Assembly (NCBI GenBank): GCA_015490795.1
Contig: WFXD01000062.1
Coordinates: 1-64,000 of the forward strand
Reading direction: 5' to 3'
Length of the DNA stretch: 64,000 nucleotides
DNA from: Gammaproteobacteria bacterium
GTDB taxonomy: Bacteria > Pseudomonadota > Gammaproteobacteria > Chromatiales > Chromatiaceae
Numbering within the stretch: the first letter of the stretch is position 1; the number at the start of each line of letters is the position of its first letter. Below the pieces are notes generated by a model that did no database searches, was not told the origin of the DNA, and saw only the letters and a program-made list of their open reading frames with translations. Below are positions 36,711 through 45,144 of this stretch, piece by piece. The position numbers were made by a program, and so were the translations under genes.

Positions 36711-37060
36711 TAGCTGCTCTCGCTTTTGCCATCCAAAGTCGGCTTGGGAGCCACCTTATGTTTCTTCCACTCTTTCCACAGCAGCGCAAAAAATACCGTT
36801 ATCAAGGTCAGGTTTACTACAATGCCGCCAATTACAATCCCCGTCATCTCTCGTGGGTTATCAAAAGATAACAGCCACTTTTTCTCTTCCACCTTTACAT
36901 CACTCGCTGGCGCACCTGCCAGCCCGGGTTGCTCTGCGCTGCCGGCGATACTGGGCAGATCCGCCTCCCCCCACGCCGGTGAGCAGGCCGCTAAAAGGAT
37001 GATAGCAAAGAGCAGTTGCTGGCAAAGTGATTTAAAAGGCAAGTCGATAACACGATGCAT
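36710..37060 (-). CDS. Membrane-anchored periplasmic protein of unknown function
   Basis: A 116-residue protein. An N-terminal signal peptide (LLFAIILLAACSPAWG, with a possible lipobox LAAC) is followed by an Ala/Pro-rich stretch, KKWLLSFDNPREM, and a TM helix at about 74-95 (IVIGGIVVNLTLITVFFALLW). The end is a basic cytoplasmic tail. I do not recognise a family. It is coupled to the DUF420 gene by a TAGTG overlap. Topology resembles small assembly factors of cytochrome oxidases, but that is inference. Confidence 0.65.
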   Translation of the reverse strand: MHRVIDLPFKSLCQQLLFAIILLAACSPAWGEADLPSIAGSAEQPGLAGAPASDVKVEEKKWLLSFDNPREMTGIVIGGIVVNLTLITVFFALLWKEWKKHKVAPKPTLDGKSESS

Positions 37061-37145
37061 GGGGTTTACCTGAGATCATATTTGGCAGGGAATTGTATCA
37101 AAAATCTGGTACCTCTTTTGGGGCGAGCAGAGACCCCGGCGCAGG

Positions 37146-37182
37146 CTAGTACACCGTCAAGGTTATATTGACGGTGTACTAG
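37146..37182. other. Perfect 15-bp inverted repeat downstream of the second SCO gene
   Basis: CTAGTACACCGTCAA (37146-37160) and TTGACGGTGTACTAG (37168-37182) are perfectly complementary across a seven-base loop. It lies 48 bp after the SCO stop and 86 bp before the start of the gene at 36710-37060. There is no clear T-tract on the minus strand. It may be a terminator or attenuator, or a double-stranded protein site. The CTAG end recalls the termini of the element at 25100-25294, but the rest differs. Confidence 0.65.
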
Positions 37183-37229
37183 GCTCTTATTTTGCTCTTT
37201 GCCATAAAGACCAAGCACCAGGGCGAGGA

Positions 37230-37874
37230 TCAACCCCGCAATTTTAGAATCCCCAAATACTGCTCGGTAATCACTTTGGGGTTGTGAGGCGGAGAAAATG
37301 CACCGTGCACGCGCTGTTTGGGACCGATCAGGTAGATCGAGCCTGTATGACTGACCTGATAACTGCCACCCTCTTCAGGCTCCTCTCTGATATAACCTGC
37401 GCTCATCTGTTTGGCCAGCCCATCAACTGCCTTAACCGGGCCAGTCACGCCAATAAAATTCTTGTCAAAATAGGCTGCATATTCAGCTACATGCTCTGGT
37501 GAGTCACGCTCTGGATCGACAGAGACAAATACCACCTGGGTTTTTGCCTGGATCTGTGGATATTCAGCCAGGTCATCATAGACCGCTTTCATAACAGAAA
37601 GCGCCATTGGGCAGACATCCGGGCAGCTGGTATAGCCAAAAAATAGCAGAGTCCATCTATCTTCCAGGCGTGACAGATCTAACGCCTTCCCTCCCGCCTC
37701 AGGCAATTCGAAAGATGTCAGTTGCCGAGGTTCAGGCCAAAGCACCGCCTGCAACTCTGCTGGCACTACCTCTTTTGGCGGTGCCTTTAATAAAAAAACG
37801 GATGCAAACAGCAGCGCTATAATGCCAATGCCAATCAAGGCCTTCATTGGGCTGTTTTTAGATTCAGAACTCAT
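37230..37874 (-). CDS. SCO1/SenC-family protein (second copy)
   Basis: A 214-residue protein. An N-terminal anchor at about 10-27 is followed by a thioredoxin-like domain with FFGYTSCPDVCPMALS (two copper/redox Cys) and the His in VSHTGSIYLIG. This is the classic SCO arrangement (about 200 residues, N-terminal anchor only), unlike the copy at 31208-32053. In the same orientation as the DUF420 set downstream, so it probably takes part in haem-copper enzyme assembly. Having two different SCO proteins fits the presence of two different haem-copper-like subunits. Confidence 0.93.
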   Translation of the reverse strand: MSSESKNSPMKALIGIGIIALLFASVFLLKAPPKEVVPAELQAVLWPEPRQLTSFELPEAGGKALDLSRLEDRWTLLFFGYTSCPDVCPMALSVMKAVYDDLAEYPQIQAKTQVVFVSVDPERDSPEHVAEYAAYFDKNFIGVTGPVKAVDGLAKQMSAGYIREEPEEGGSYQVSHTGSIYLIGPKQRVHGAFSPPHNPKVITEQYLGILKLRG

Positions 37875-37961
37875 ATTCAGGGGGTCTCACTGTAGGTTAA
37901 CCAACAACTTCGTTGGCAATCATCCATACACTGGATCGTTTGTAGCGAAAATAGTTCAAGC

Positions 37962-38267
37962 CTAACCATGTGTTCTCGCAACATCTGCCGTTATTAAAAC
38001 CAAAGCAGTAAACATCAAGACATTTTGCATAAAGGATTTAATCAATATGGATTTAATATTGCTGTCCAGCTCTTTAGTGGCAGTAAGCCGCTCTGATTCC
38101 GGTAACTCCTCAACTTCCCGATATTTGTCCTTTTTTATTCTTATCTGATCCACACCCTGCGTTAAGCAGACCACCAGAATGGCCATGCTTATCCCTTCAG
38201 GGGTATACGTAAAATAGTATGGGCCAAAAAACCCTATCAACGCATGCATCGCAAAGTTCCACAACAT
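37962..38267 (-). CDS. Small membrane protein of unknown function
   Basis: A 101-residue protein. Hydrophobic segments lie near residues 5-38 and at the C-terminus (about 80-96), with a charged central part (IRIKKDKYREVEELPESERL) that is probably helical and cytoplasmic. I recognise no family. It lies 87 bp upstream of the SCO gene and 63 bp downstream of the narI terminator, same strand, so it may begin the SCO/DUF420 transcript. No function can be assigned. Confidence 0.55.
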   Translation of the reverse strand: MLWNFAMHALIGFFGPYYFTYTPEGISMAILVVCLTQGVDQIRIKKDKYREVEELPESERLTATKELDSNIKSILIKSFMQNVLMFTALVLITADVARTHG

Positions 38268-38330
38268 AGTCGTTCCCGATTTAGCTTTATTTGTTGTTTA
38301 ATTCTAACCTGTTTGATTATCTCAAGGCGA

Positions 38331-38360
38331 AAAAAAGCCCGCCTGGAGGCGGGCTTTTTC
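38331..38360. terminator. Intrinsic terminator after narI
   Basis: AAAAAAGCCCGCC-TGGA-GGCGGGCTTTTT is a strong GC stem (GCCCGCC/GGCGGGC) flanked by A and T runs, so it works in both directions. It lies 16 bp past the narI stop and ends the nar operon. Confidence 0.9.
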
Positions 38361-38375
38361 ATGGTTACATAACCA

Positions 38376-39068
38376 TTAACGGCAAACTTGCCCCCTTGTG
38401 CGAACAACCTGGTAAGCACGACCGAGGTAGCTGATAGGAACACTCCAGACATGTACCATACGCGTGAATGGAAACACCAGAACCAGTGTCATGCCAAAGA
38501 ACATGTGCAGCTTATACACAAAGCTCACATCCTTCAGCAGGGTTGGATCTACGCTCAGTGTCACTACGCTCTTCAGATACTCGGACAATGCAAGCATTGT
38601 TGAAGCATCCTGGTGACTGGCATGATACATGGAGGCTGGAACTGTCATTAGACCAAGAAAAGCTGTCGCAGCAATCCAGAGAATAACAAAGTTGTCCCGG
38701 CCACGGCTAACCGCCTTGATCCGCTCATTTGTCAGGCGACGCCTGGCCAGCAGGCCAGCACCAACCAGTGCAGCGATACCAAATGCCGAACCCGCATAGA
38801 TAGCAATATTCTGGTGGGCCAGATCACTGATCCCAAGCGCCAGAAACCAGCTATGAGGGGTCAGCAGGCCTACGAAATGGCCCAGAAAAATGCCTATCAC
38901 GCCAACATGAAACAGATTGCTGTACAAACGCATATTGGTGTTGTCAAGTAGCTGACTTGAGTCAGCCTTCCAGGTGTATTGCTCACGATCAAATCGAATC
39001 CAGCATCCAACCGCGAAGATGGTACCCGCCAGATACGGGTAGGCTCCAAAGATAAAATCAGACATCAT
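38376..39068 (-). CDS. narI: Respiratory nitrate reductase gamma subunit NarI
   Basis: About 230 residues, five TM helices, carrying two haem b groups that oxidise quinol. Family features: FGAYPYLAGTIFAVGCWIRF at the start, NLFHVGVIGIFLGHFVGLL with haem-ligating His, and YKLHMFFGMTLVLVFPFTRMVHVWS with the second set near the C-terminus. The start at 39068 (MMSDF) has GAGGAG upstream and overlaps the narJ stop region only by position; the track start at 39080 would overlap narJ. Last gene of the narK2-GHJI operon, followed by a strong terminator. Confidence 0.96.
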   Translation of the reverse strand: MMSDFIFGAYPYLAGTIFAVGCWIRFDREQYTWKADSSQLLDNTNMRLYSNLFHVGVIGIFLGHFVGLLTPHSWFLALGISDLAHQNIAIYAGSAFGIAALVGAGLLARRRLTNERIKAVSRGRDNFVILWIAATAFLGLMTVPASMYHASHQDASTMLALSEYLKSVVTLSVDPTLLKDVSFVYKLHMFFGMTLVLVFPFTRMVHVWSVPISYLGRAYQVVRTRGQVCR

Positions 39069-39076
39069 TATGCTCC

Positions 39077-39592
39077 TCAAGCTGCCTGGGCTAAGCGCCC
39101 ACGGTTTTCAATGATTCGAAGCACCCTTGCATAAGGGCTTTCGATTTTCTCTAGATTTTCAGCAATAACAGCGACGACTTTGCCGGCATCTCCCAAAAAG
39201 ACACGCGCCTGCATATCATCCAGAGTCGATACATACTCCAGAATCAGTGGCAGGTAGTCAGGGATCTCTTTTGCATCAACAGCCAGACCATTGGCCTTGT
39301 AGTGCTCGTTAAGATCGATCAATGCAGGGCCACGCCCCCGGTCATCACCAAACAGGTGATGCGTCAGATGCAGATCATGCTCAGGCGTCATGTCGAACGT
39401 CTGCACATAATTTTGCTGCAGGCCGATCAAATCATGCACCTGCATCCATGCAATGAGATCCATCATCCCTTTGCGCTCTCCCTCGGTGATGCCCTGATCC
39501 GTTTTGACCGTATCGATTATTGCCGGGAAGTTCTCAACGAGCTCTTCCGTCGGATAATCCAGCAAGCGCGACAATATTGTGTATATACGCAT
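39077..39592 (-). CDS. narJ: Nitrate reductase assembly chaperone NarJ
   Basis: A 171-residue cytoplasmic chaperone of the TorD/NarJ group. LSRLLDYPTEELVENF near the start and YVQTFDMTPEHDLHLTHHLFGDDRGRGPALIDL are characteristic NarJ signatures. It inserts molybdenum cofactor and Fe-S into NarG before membrane attachment. It lies between narH (16 bp) and narI. Length is slightly below the E. coli NarJ (about 236), typical of shorter homologues. Confidence 0.96.
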   Translation of the reverse strand: MRIYTILSRLLDYPTEELVENFPAIIDTVKTDQGITEGERKGMMDLIAWMQVHDLIGLQQNYVQTFDMTPEHDLHLTHHLFGDDRGRGPALIDLNEHYKANGLAVDAKEIPDYLPLILEYVSTLDDMQARVFLGDAGKVVAVIAENLEKIESPYARVLRIIENRGRLAQAA

Positions 39593-39608
39593 TTATATAC
39601 CCCTGTAT

Positions 39609-41171
39609 TTACGCTTTGGATTTAGGCCGTTTCTGTATGCCCATCGGAGTTACCGTGCGCTTACGTGGAGCAGGAAAGAGAGTATAGTCATCCTGACCCG
39701 CTTTTTCGCCATGAGAGCTGGTATTGCCACCAGAGAAGCCATTCTGACCCTGGAAGCCGTAAGGATCATCATTGCGGATCTCTTCATGGCTGGTTGGGAT
39801 CACAAAACGGTCCTCATAGTTGGCGATACCCAGGTAGCGGTACATCTCTTGTGCCTCCTCTTCGGTAAGACCCGCAGAACTCAGTACGTCAAGATCCGCC
39901 TCTTGCTCAACATTAACCGAGCGCTGGTAGCTGCGCATGGCCAGCATGCGATTGATTGCACTCAGAATTGGCGCTTCATCACCTGCCGTCAGCAGATTTG
40001 CCAGATACCGTACCGGGAAGCGCAGTGCCTCAGACTTGGGAATAACACCATCTGCCTCAGTGGGTAGCGTGCCCTGGTCAATCTGGGACTGCACAGGGGA
40101 CAGCGGTGGCACATACCACATCATGGGCAGGGTGCGGTACTCAGGGTGGATTGGAAAGGCAATCTTCCAGTCAATGGCCATCTTGTAGACAGGTGAGTTC
40201 TGTGCGGCATCGATCCAGCTCTGCGGCACACCATCCTCCAATGCCTGTTCAACAATCAGCGGATCATTTGGATTCAGGAAGATATCAGTTTGTGCCTGAT
40301 AGAGATCCTTATCATTTTTAGTTGTTGCCGCTTCACTGATACGGTCTGCATCGTACAGTACAACACCCACATAACGAATGCGGCCCACACAGGACTCGGC
40401 GCAGGCGGGAGGCATTCCAGACTCAATACGTGGAAAACAGAGGATACACTTCTCTGACTTGCCTGACTCCCAGTTGTAATAGACCTTTTTGTAGGGGCAT
40501 GCGGTGACGCACATACGCCAGCCACGGCAGCGATCCTGATCGATCAGAACGATGCCATCCTCTTCACGCTTATAGATCGCGCCGGATGGACAGGAGGCCA
40601 CACAGGCAGGGTTCAGACAGTGGTTACAGAGGCGGGGCAGATACAGGTGAAAGGTCTTTTCAAACTCTTTGTAGATCTGCTTTTGCATACCGTCAAAGTT
40701 CTGATCCACTGAGCGGTGCTCGAATTCACCTGCCAAATCATCTTCCCAGTTCGGTGCCCAATGGATCTTCTCCATATGCTTCCCGGTAATCTGAGAGACA
40801 GGGCGCGCGGTTGGGCAGGCCTCTGAAAGCGGCTTATTCTGCAACTTGGCATAGTCGTAATCAAACGGCTCATAGTAGTCATCAATCTGCGGCATATCCG
40901 GGTTGGCAAAGATGTTGAGCAGTTTGCTCAAACGATTGCCCGCCTTCAGCTCCAGCTTGCCGTCAGAGAGTGTCCAGCCACCTCTCCATTTGTCCTGATT
41001 CTCCCACTCCTTTGGAAAACCGATGCCTGGCTTGCTTTCAACGTTGTTAAACCAAGCGTACTCAACACCCTTTCTGTTAGTCCAGATGTTCTTGCAGGTC
41101 ACCGAACAGGTGTGGCAACCAATGCACTTGTCCAGGTTAAGGACCATTGCAATTTGTGCACGTATTTTCAT
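39609..41171 (-). CDS. narH: Respiratory nitrate reductase beta subunit NarH
   Basis: A 520-residue iron-sulfur protein. The cysteine groups are CIGCHTCSVTC near residue 16, CNHCLNPACVASCP, CRGWRMCVTACPYKK (where Trp replaces one Cys to give the 3Fe-4S cluster, as in NarH) and CILCFPR...CAESC. It passes electrons from NarI haem to NarG. Its C-terminal 35 residues are basic and unconserved. GAGG precedes the ATG at 41171. A 12-bp perfect hairpin occupies the narG-narH gap. Confidence 0.97.
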   Translation of the reverse strand: MKIRAQIAMVLNLDKCIGCHTCSVTCKNIWTNRKGVEYAWFNNVESKPGIGFPKEWENQDKWRGGWTLSDGKLELKAGNRLSKLLNIFANPDMPQIDDYYEPFDYDYAKLQNKPLSEACPTARPVSQITGKHMEKIHWAPNWEDDLAGEFEHRSVDQNFDGMQKQIYKEFEKTFHLYLPRLCNHCLNPACVASCPSGAIYKREEDGIVLIDQDRCRGWRMCVTACPYKKVYYNWESGKSEKCILCFPRIESGMPPACAESCVGRIRYVGVVLYDADRISEAATTKNDKDLYQAQTDIFLNPNDPLIVEQALEDGVPQSWIDAAQNSPVYKMAIDWKIAFPIHPEYRTLPMMWYVPPLSPVQSQIDQGTLPTEADGVIPKSEALRFPVRYLANLLTAGDEAPILSAINRMLAMRSYQRSVNVEQEADLDVLSSAGLTEEEAQEMYRYLGIANYEDRFVIPTSHEEIRNDDPYGFQGQNGFSGGNTSSHGEKAGQDDYTLFPAPRKRTVTPMGIQKRPKSKA

Positions 41172-41203
41172 TTTATGTTCCTCGAAGTTCTTTCACCACC
41201 GGG

Positions 41204-41237
41204 GCGGGTTGCGAGGTGTTCGTATCTCGCAACCCGC
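41204..41237. other. Perfect 12-bp hairpin between narG and narH
   Basis: GCGGGTTGCGAG (41204-41215) pairs with CTCGCAACCCGC (41226-41237) around a 10-base loop in the 89-bp gap. On the minus (coding) strand it follows the narG stop by 23 bp and has no T-tract. It may protect or process the narG mRNA 3' end and tune subunit ratios. Confidence 0.7.
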
Positions 41238-41260
41238 ACGTTGATATTTAATCGATAACC

Positions 41261-44200
41261 TTAGTTATTGATCCCCGGAGGATTAAGTTGGGCTTCACGC
41301 TCAGGTGTCAGCGGACGTTCTAACCAATCGATATCTGCATCTTCGATCTTATGCACGATAACGTGTTCATCTCGCTGACAGCCTACCGTACCGTAATAGT
41401 TGAAAGCATATGAGAGCTGCGCATAGCCTCCAATCATATTGGTCGGTTTGATGATCACCTTGGTCACACTATTCAGAATACCGCCACGCTTGCCGGTAGT
41501 ATTTGAACCCGGCACGTTGACGTTCTTCTCCTGGGCGTGATACATCAATGCCATACCGCGTGGCACACGCTGGCTGACAACAACACGCGCCACGGTTGCA
41601 CCGTTGGCGTTTACCGCCTCTACCCAGTCATTATCTTTCAGACCGATAGATTTGGCATCGTCCTCAGCTACCCAGAAGTAAGGGCCGCCACGGAACAGTG
41701 TCAACATACGCAGATTATCCTGATAGGTGGAGTGAATGCCCCACTTGGAGTGCGGAGTAATCCAGTTCAGAACCAGCGTCTTCTTGCCTTGCAGCTTGCT
41801 TGCCAGCTCTTTAGGCAGATTCTTGTGTGCCTTCAGATCCTGTGGCGGACGGAAGCAGCAGAGACCTTCACCGAAATCCAGCATCCACTCGTGATCGAGA
41901 TAGAATGAAGCACGCCCGGTTAGCGTACGGAACGGGATGTGCTCATGGATATTGGTGTAACCCGCATTGTAGCTGACCTCTTCAGACTCGATGCCTGACC
42001 AGGTAGGCGCGGTGATGATCTTGCGTGGTTGCGCCACAATGTCATCATAGGTGATCTTGTCTTCATGACGGCCCTCGTAAAGATGGCTGTGGTCGATGCC
42101 CGTCTTCTTGGAGAGTGCGGTCCATGACTTGTGGGCAACTTCCCCACAGGTCTCAGGCGCCATACGAAGAACGGTGTCACATACAGCAATGTCCTTCTCA
42201 AGCGAAGGCCTGCCTTTGGATACGCCCTCTTCCTTGATCACTCCATTTAATGATGCAAGCTGCTCAATCTCAAGGTCGGTATTCCAGTCAATGCCTTTTA
42301 TGTTATTGCCCAACTTATTCATCAAAGGGCCAAGAGCCGAGTACTTTTTATAGGTGTTTGGATAATCACGCTCAATCACCTTCAGAACTGGCAGCGTCTT
42401 ACCAGGCACTGGTTCACATTCACCGCGCTTCCAGTCTTTGACCTGGCCCAGAGGTGTTGCCAACGCCATTGGGCTATCGTGCTGCATAGGCATCGCAACG
42501 ACATCTTTACGGGTACCAAGATGGGTCTCTGACAGTTCAGAGAATTTCTTGGCGATAGAGCGGAAAATCTGCCAGTCTGATTTGGCCTCCCATGCTGGAT
42601 CTACAGCCTTACCCAGGGGATGGATAAAAGGATGCATATCTGTGGTGTTAAGATCAGCCTTCTCATACCAGGTAGCTGTTGGCAGAATGATATCTGAGTA
42701 AGCCCCTGTTGAGTTAAGGCGGAAGTTGATATCAACCATCAGATCCAGCTTGCCAACTGGAGCCTTTTCGTGCCATTTGATCTCTTTTGAGCGCTGGCCA
42801 TCAACACCTTCCTGCATAACGCCATTTTGGGCACCAACCAGATGCTTCAGGAAGTACTCATGGCCTTTTGCTGAGCAACCCAGCAGGTTCGCACGCCATA
42901 CAAACAGGTTACGCGGATGATTCTCTTCCGCATCAATGTCTTCAGAGGCAAAGGCCAGATCACCGCTCTTAAGGCGGTCAATCATATTAGCAACTACTCC
43001 CGCTTCATCAGTTGCGCCATCCTTCTCAGCCGCTTCAACGATTGCAAGCGGGTTCTGGTTGAAGTGCGGAGCAGAAGGCAACCAGCCCAGACGTTGAGAG
43101 ACCACGTTGTAGTCGCCCAGCTGATACCCTTTGTAGTTACCTTTAGCGGTAGCACCCATGACATCATCCGCTTCGACCTTCTCATAGCGCCACTGATCGG
43201 TATGAAAGTACCAATAGGTGGTACTGTTCATGTGGCGCGGCGGACGATGCCAGTCAAGCGCAAAGGCAACAGGCGCCCAACCGGCTTGCGGGCGCAGCTT
43301 TTCCTGTCCAACATAGTGAGCCCAACCGCCACCTGACTGACCGACACAGCCACAGATATGCAGCATGTTCATAATGCTGCGGTAGCCCATGTCATTGTGG
43401 TACCAGTGGTTGATAGCTGCGCCCATGATAACCATGGATTTGCCGCGCGTCTTGGAGGCATTATCAGCAAACTCGCGACCTGTACGCTCAAGCAGATCAG
43501 CTCTAACGCCGGTAATCTTTTCGCCCCAGGCTGGCGTGTAGGCAATGGAGGCGTCATCGTAGCTGGTAGCAAGGTTATCACCAAGGCCACGGTCAATACC
43601 GTACTGGCCAATCAACATATCGTAGACAGAAGTCACTAATGTCTCTTCACCATCGATAGTGAGTTTGCGCACAGGCACATTGCGCTGGATCGTATTCTCT
43701 TCACCTGGCGCAAAATGTGGAAAAGTGACAGTTACCACATCATCACTGTTGCCAATGCCAGTCAGTTCAGCCTCAATCTCTGACTGATCGGCTGCATTCT
43801 TTGGCAGCAGATTCCATTTACCCTCTTCGCCCCAGCGGAATCCAACCGAACCATTAGGCACCACAAATGCCTTGGTTTTGGAATCGTAAACGACTGTCTT
43901 CCACTCTGGGTTATTCGTTTCACCCATGTTTTTATCGAAATCAGAGGCGCGGAGGAAACGATCTGAAACGTAGCGATCCCCATCTTTACGCAACATGACC
44001 TGCATCGGCATATCGGTGTAGGTTCGCGCATATTCCAGAAAGTATGGATCCTGCTTCTGAACATGGAACTCCTTGAGTGCAACATGAGCCATACACATGA
44101 AGGCAGCAGAGTCAGTACCCTGCTTGACTGGCATCCACAGATCAGCAAACTTCACAAACTCCGCATAATCCGGCGCCATGGATACGATCTTGGTGCCGTT

Positions 44201-45019
44201 ATAGCGTGACTCAATGGCAAAGTGCGCATCAGGCGTGCGGGTCATCGGCAGGTTAGCACCGCAGATGATCAGGTACTTAGAGTTATACCAGTCCGCCGCT
44301 TCTGGCACGTCAGTCTGCTCACCCCAAACCTGCGGTGAGCCAGCAGGCAGATCGCAGTACCAATCATAGAAAGAACCGCATGCGCCACCAATCAGTGAGA
44401 GGTAGCGAGAACCCGCCGCATAACTGATCATGGACATCGCAGGAATCGGCGAAAAGCCATAGATGCGATCCGGCCCCCACTTCTTGATGGTATAGACGTT
44501 AGCAGCTGCAATCACCTCAGTGACCTCATCCCAGTCACTGCGAACAAAACCACCCAGACCGCGAACAGCCGTATATTTTTTACGCTTTGCAGGGTCTGCC
44601 TGGATGGCAGCCCAGGCATCGACTGGATCTTGCCCGGCAGCGCGTTCAGCGCGATAAAGCTCCATCAAACGGCCACGCATCAGCGGGTATTTAATACGGT
44701 GCGGACTGTAGAGATACCATGAGAAGCTGGCGCCGCGCTGGCAACCACGAGGCTCGTGGTTAGGCAGATCATCACGGGTACGCGGGTAATCTGTCTGCTG
44801 CATTTCATAAGCAACCAGACCATTTTTGACAAAAATCTTCCAGGAGCAACCACCGGTGCAATTTACACCGTGAGTGGAACGAACAACCTTGTCGTGACGC
44901 CAACGATTGCGATAGGTATCCTCCCATGCCCTATCATCGTTGGTCACTATGCCGTGCCCCTTGGAAAAGGTTTCTGGCGTCTTCGAAAAGAATCGTAGAC
45001 GGTCAATGAAGTGACTCAT
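41261..45019 (-). CDS. narG: Respiratory nitrate reductase alpha subunit NarG
   Basis: A 1252-residue molybdenum bis-MGD enzyme. The N-terminus SHFIDRLRFFSKTPETFSKG lacks a functional Tat motif, as in NarG. The FS0 4Fe-4S site is STHGVNCTGGCSWKIFV with a His first ligand and a distal Cys in PRGCQRGASFSWY. Downstream regions include YIPTPAMSM-like SPIPAMSMISYAAGSRYLSL and the MGD-binding C-terminal domain. It reduces nitrate to nitrite on the cytoplasmic side, with NarH and NarI. It follows narK2 by 125 bp across a hairpin. Confidence 0.98.
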   Translation of the reverse strand: MSHFIDRLRFFSKTPETFSKGHGIVTNDDRAWEDTYRNRWRHDKVVRSTHGVNCTGGCSWKIFVKNGLVAYEMQQTDYPRTRDDLPNHEPRGCQRGASFSWYLYSPHRIKYPLMRGRLMELYRAERAAGQDPVDAWAAIQADPAKRKKYTAVRGLGGFVRSDWDEVTEVIAAANVYTIKKWGPDRIYGFSPIPAMSMISYAAGSRYLSLIGGACGSFYDWYCDLPAGSPQVWGEQTDVPEAADWYNSKYLIICGANLPMTRTPDAHFAIESRYNGTKIVSMAPDYAEFVKFADLWMPVKQGTDSAAFMCMAHVALKEFHVQKQDPYFLEYARTYTDMPMQVMLRKDGDRYVSDRFLRASDFDKNMGETNNPEWKTVVYDSKTKAFVVPNGSVGFRWGEEGKWNLLPKNAADQSEIEAELTGIGNSDDVVTVTFPHFAPGEENTIQRNVPVRKLTIDGEETLVTSVYDMLIGQYGIDRGLGDNLATSYDDASIAYTPAWGEKITGVRADLLERTGREFADNASKTRGKSMVIMGAAINHWYHNDMGYRSIMNMLHICGCVGQSGGGWAHYVGQEKLRPQAGWAPVAFALDWHRPPRHMNSTTYWYFHTDQWRYEKVEADDVMGATAKGNYKGYQLGDYNVVSQRLGWLPSAPHFNQNPLAIVEAAEKDGATDEAGVVANMIDRLKSGDLAFASEDIDAEENHPRNLFVWRANLLGCSAKGHEYFLKHLVGAQNGVMQEGVDGQRSKEIKWHEKAPVGKLDLMVDINFRLNSTGAYSDIILPTATWYEKADLNTTDMHPFIHPLGKAVDPAWEAKSDWQIFRSIAKKFSELSETHLGTRKDVVAMPMQHDSPMALATPLGQVKDWKRGECEPVPGKTLPVLKVIERDYPNTYKKYSALGPLMNKLGNNIKGIDWNTDLEIEQLASLNGVIKEEGVSKGRPSLEKDIAVCDTVLRMAPETCGEVAHKSWTALSKKTGIDHSHLYEGRHEDKITYDDIVAQPRKIITAPTWSGIESEEVSYNAGYTNIHEHIPFRTLTGRASFYLDHEWMLDFGEGLCCFRPPQDLKAHKNLPKELASKLQGKKTLVLNWITPHSKWGIHSTYQDNLRMLTLFRGGPYFWVAEDDAKSIGLKDNDWVEAVNANGATVARVVVSQRVPRGMALMYHAQEKNVNVPGSNTTGKRGGILNSVTKVIIKPTNMIGGYAQLSYAFNYYGTVGCQRDEHVIVHKIEDADIDWLERPLTPEREAQLNPPGINN

Positions 45020-45100
45020 AATTTGTAACCTCTCATTTGACTATGCGCTTGTAGAAACATATTTTTCATGTGTGTTTTTCAGACTTCTAAGCCGCGAAAA

Positions 45101-45126
45101 GCGGCAGCAATCGAAATTGCTGCCGC
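45101..45126 (-). terminator. Hairpin between narK2 and narG (attenuator or terminator)
   Basis: GCGGCAGCAAT and ATTGCTGCCGC form a perfect 11-bp stem with a four-base CGAA loop. On the minus strand the stem is followed by CTTTTCGCGG. It lies 18 bp after the narK2 stop. It could lower narGHJI transcription relative to narK2 or mark an RNA-processing site. The short T-run makes full termination uncertain. Confidence 0.6.
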
Positions 45127-45144
45127 TCTCTTCAGCAGGTAATA

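Noticed and set aside
42917-43336. 139-residue plus-strand frame inside narG
   Set aside because: It is the antisense shadow of a conserved part of NarG. Other long antisense frames in che, nos and nar genes are rejected for the same reason.
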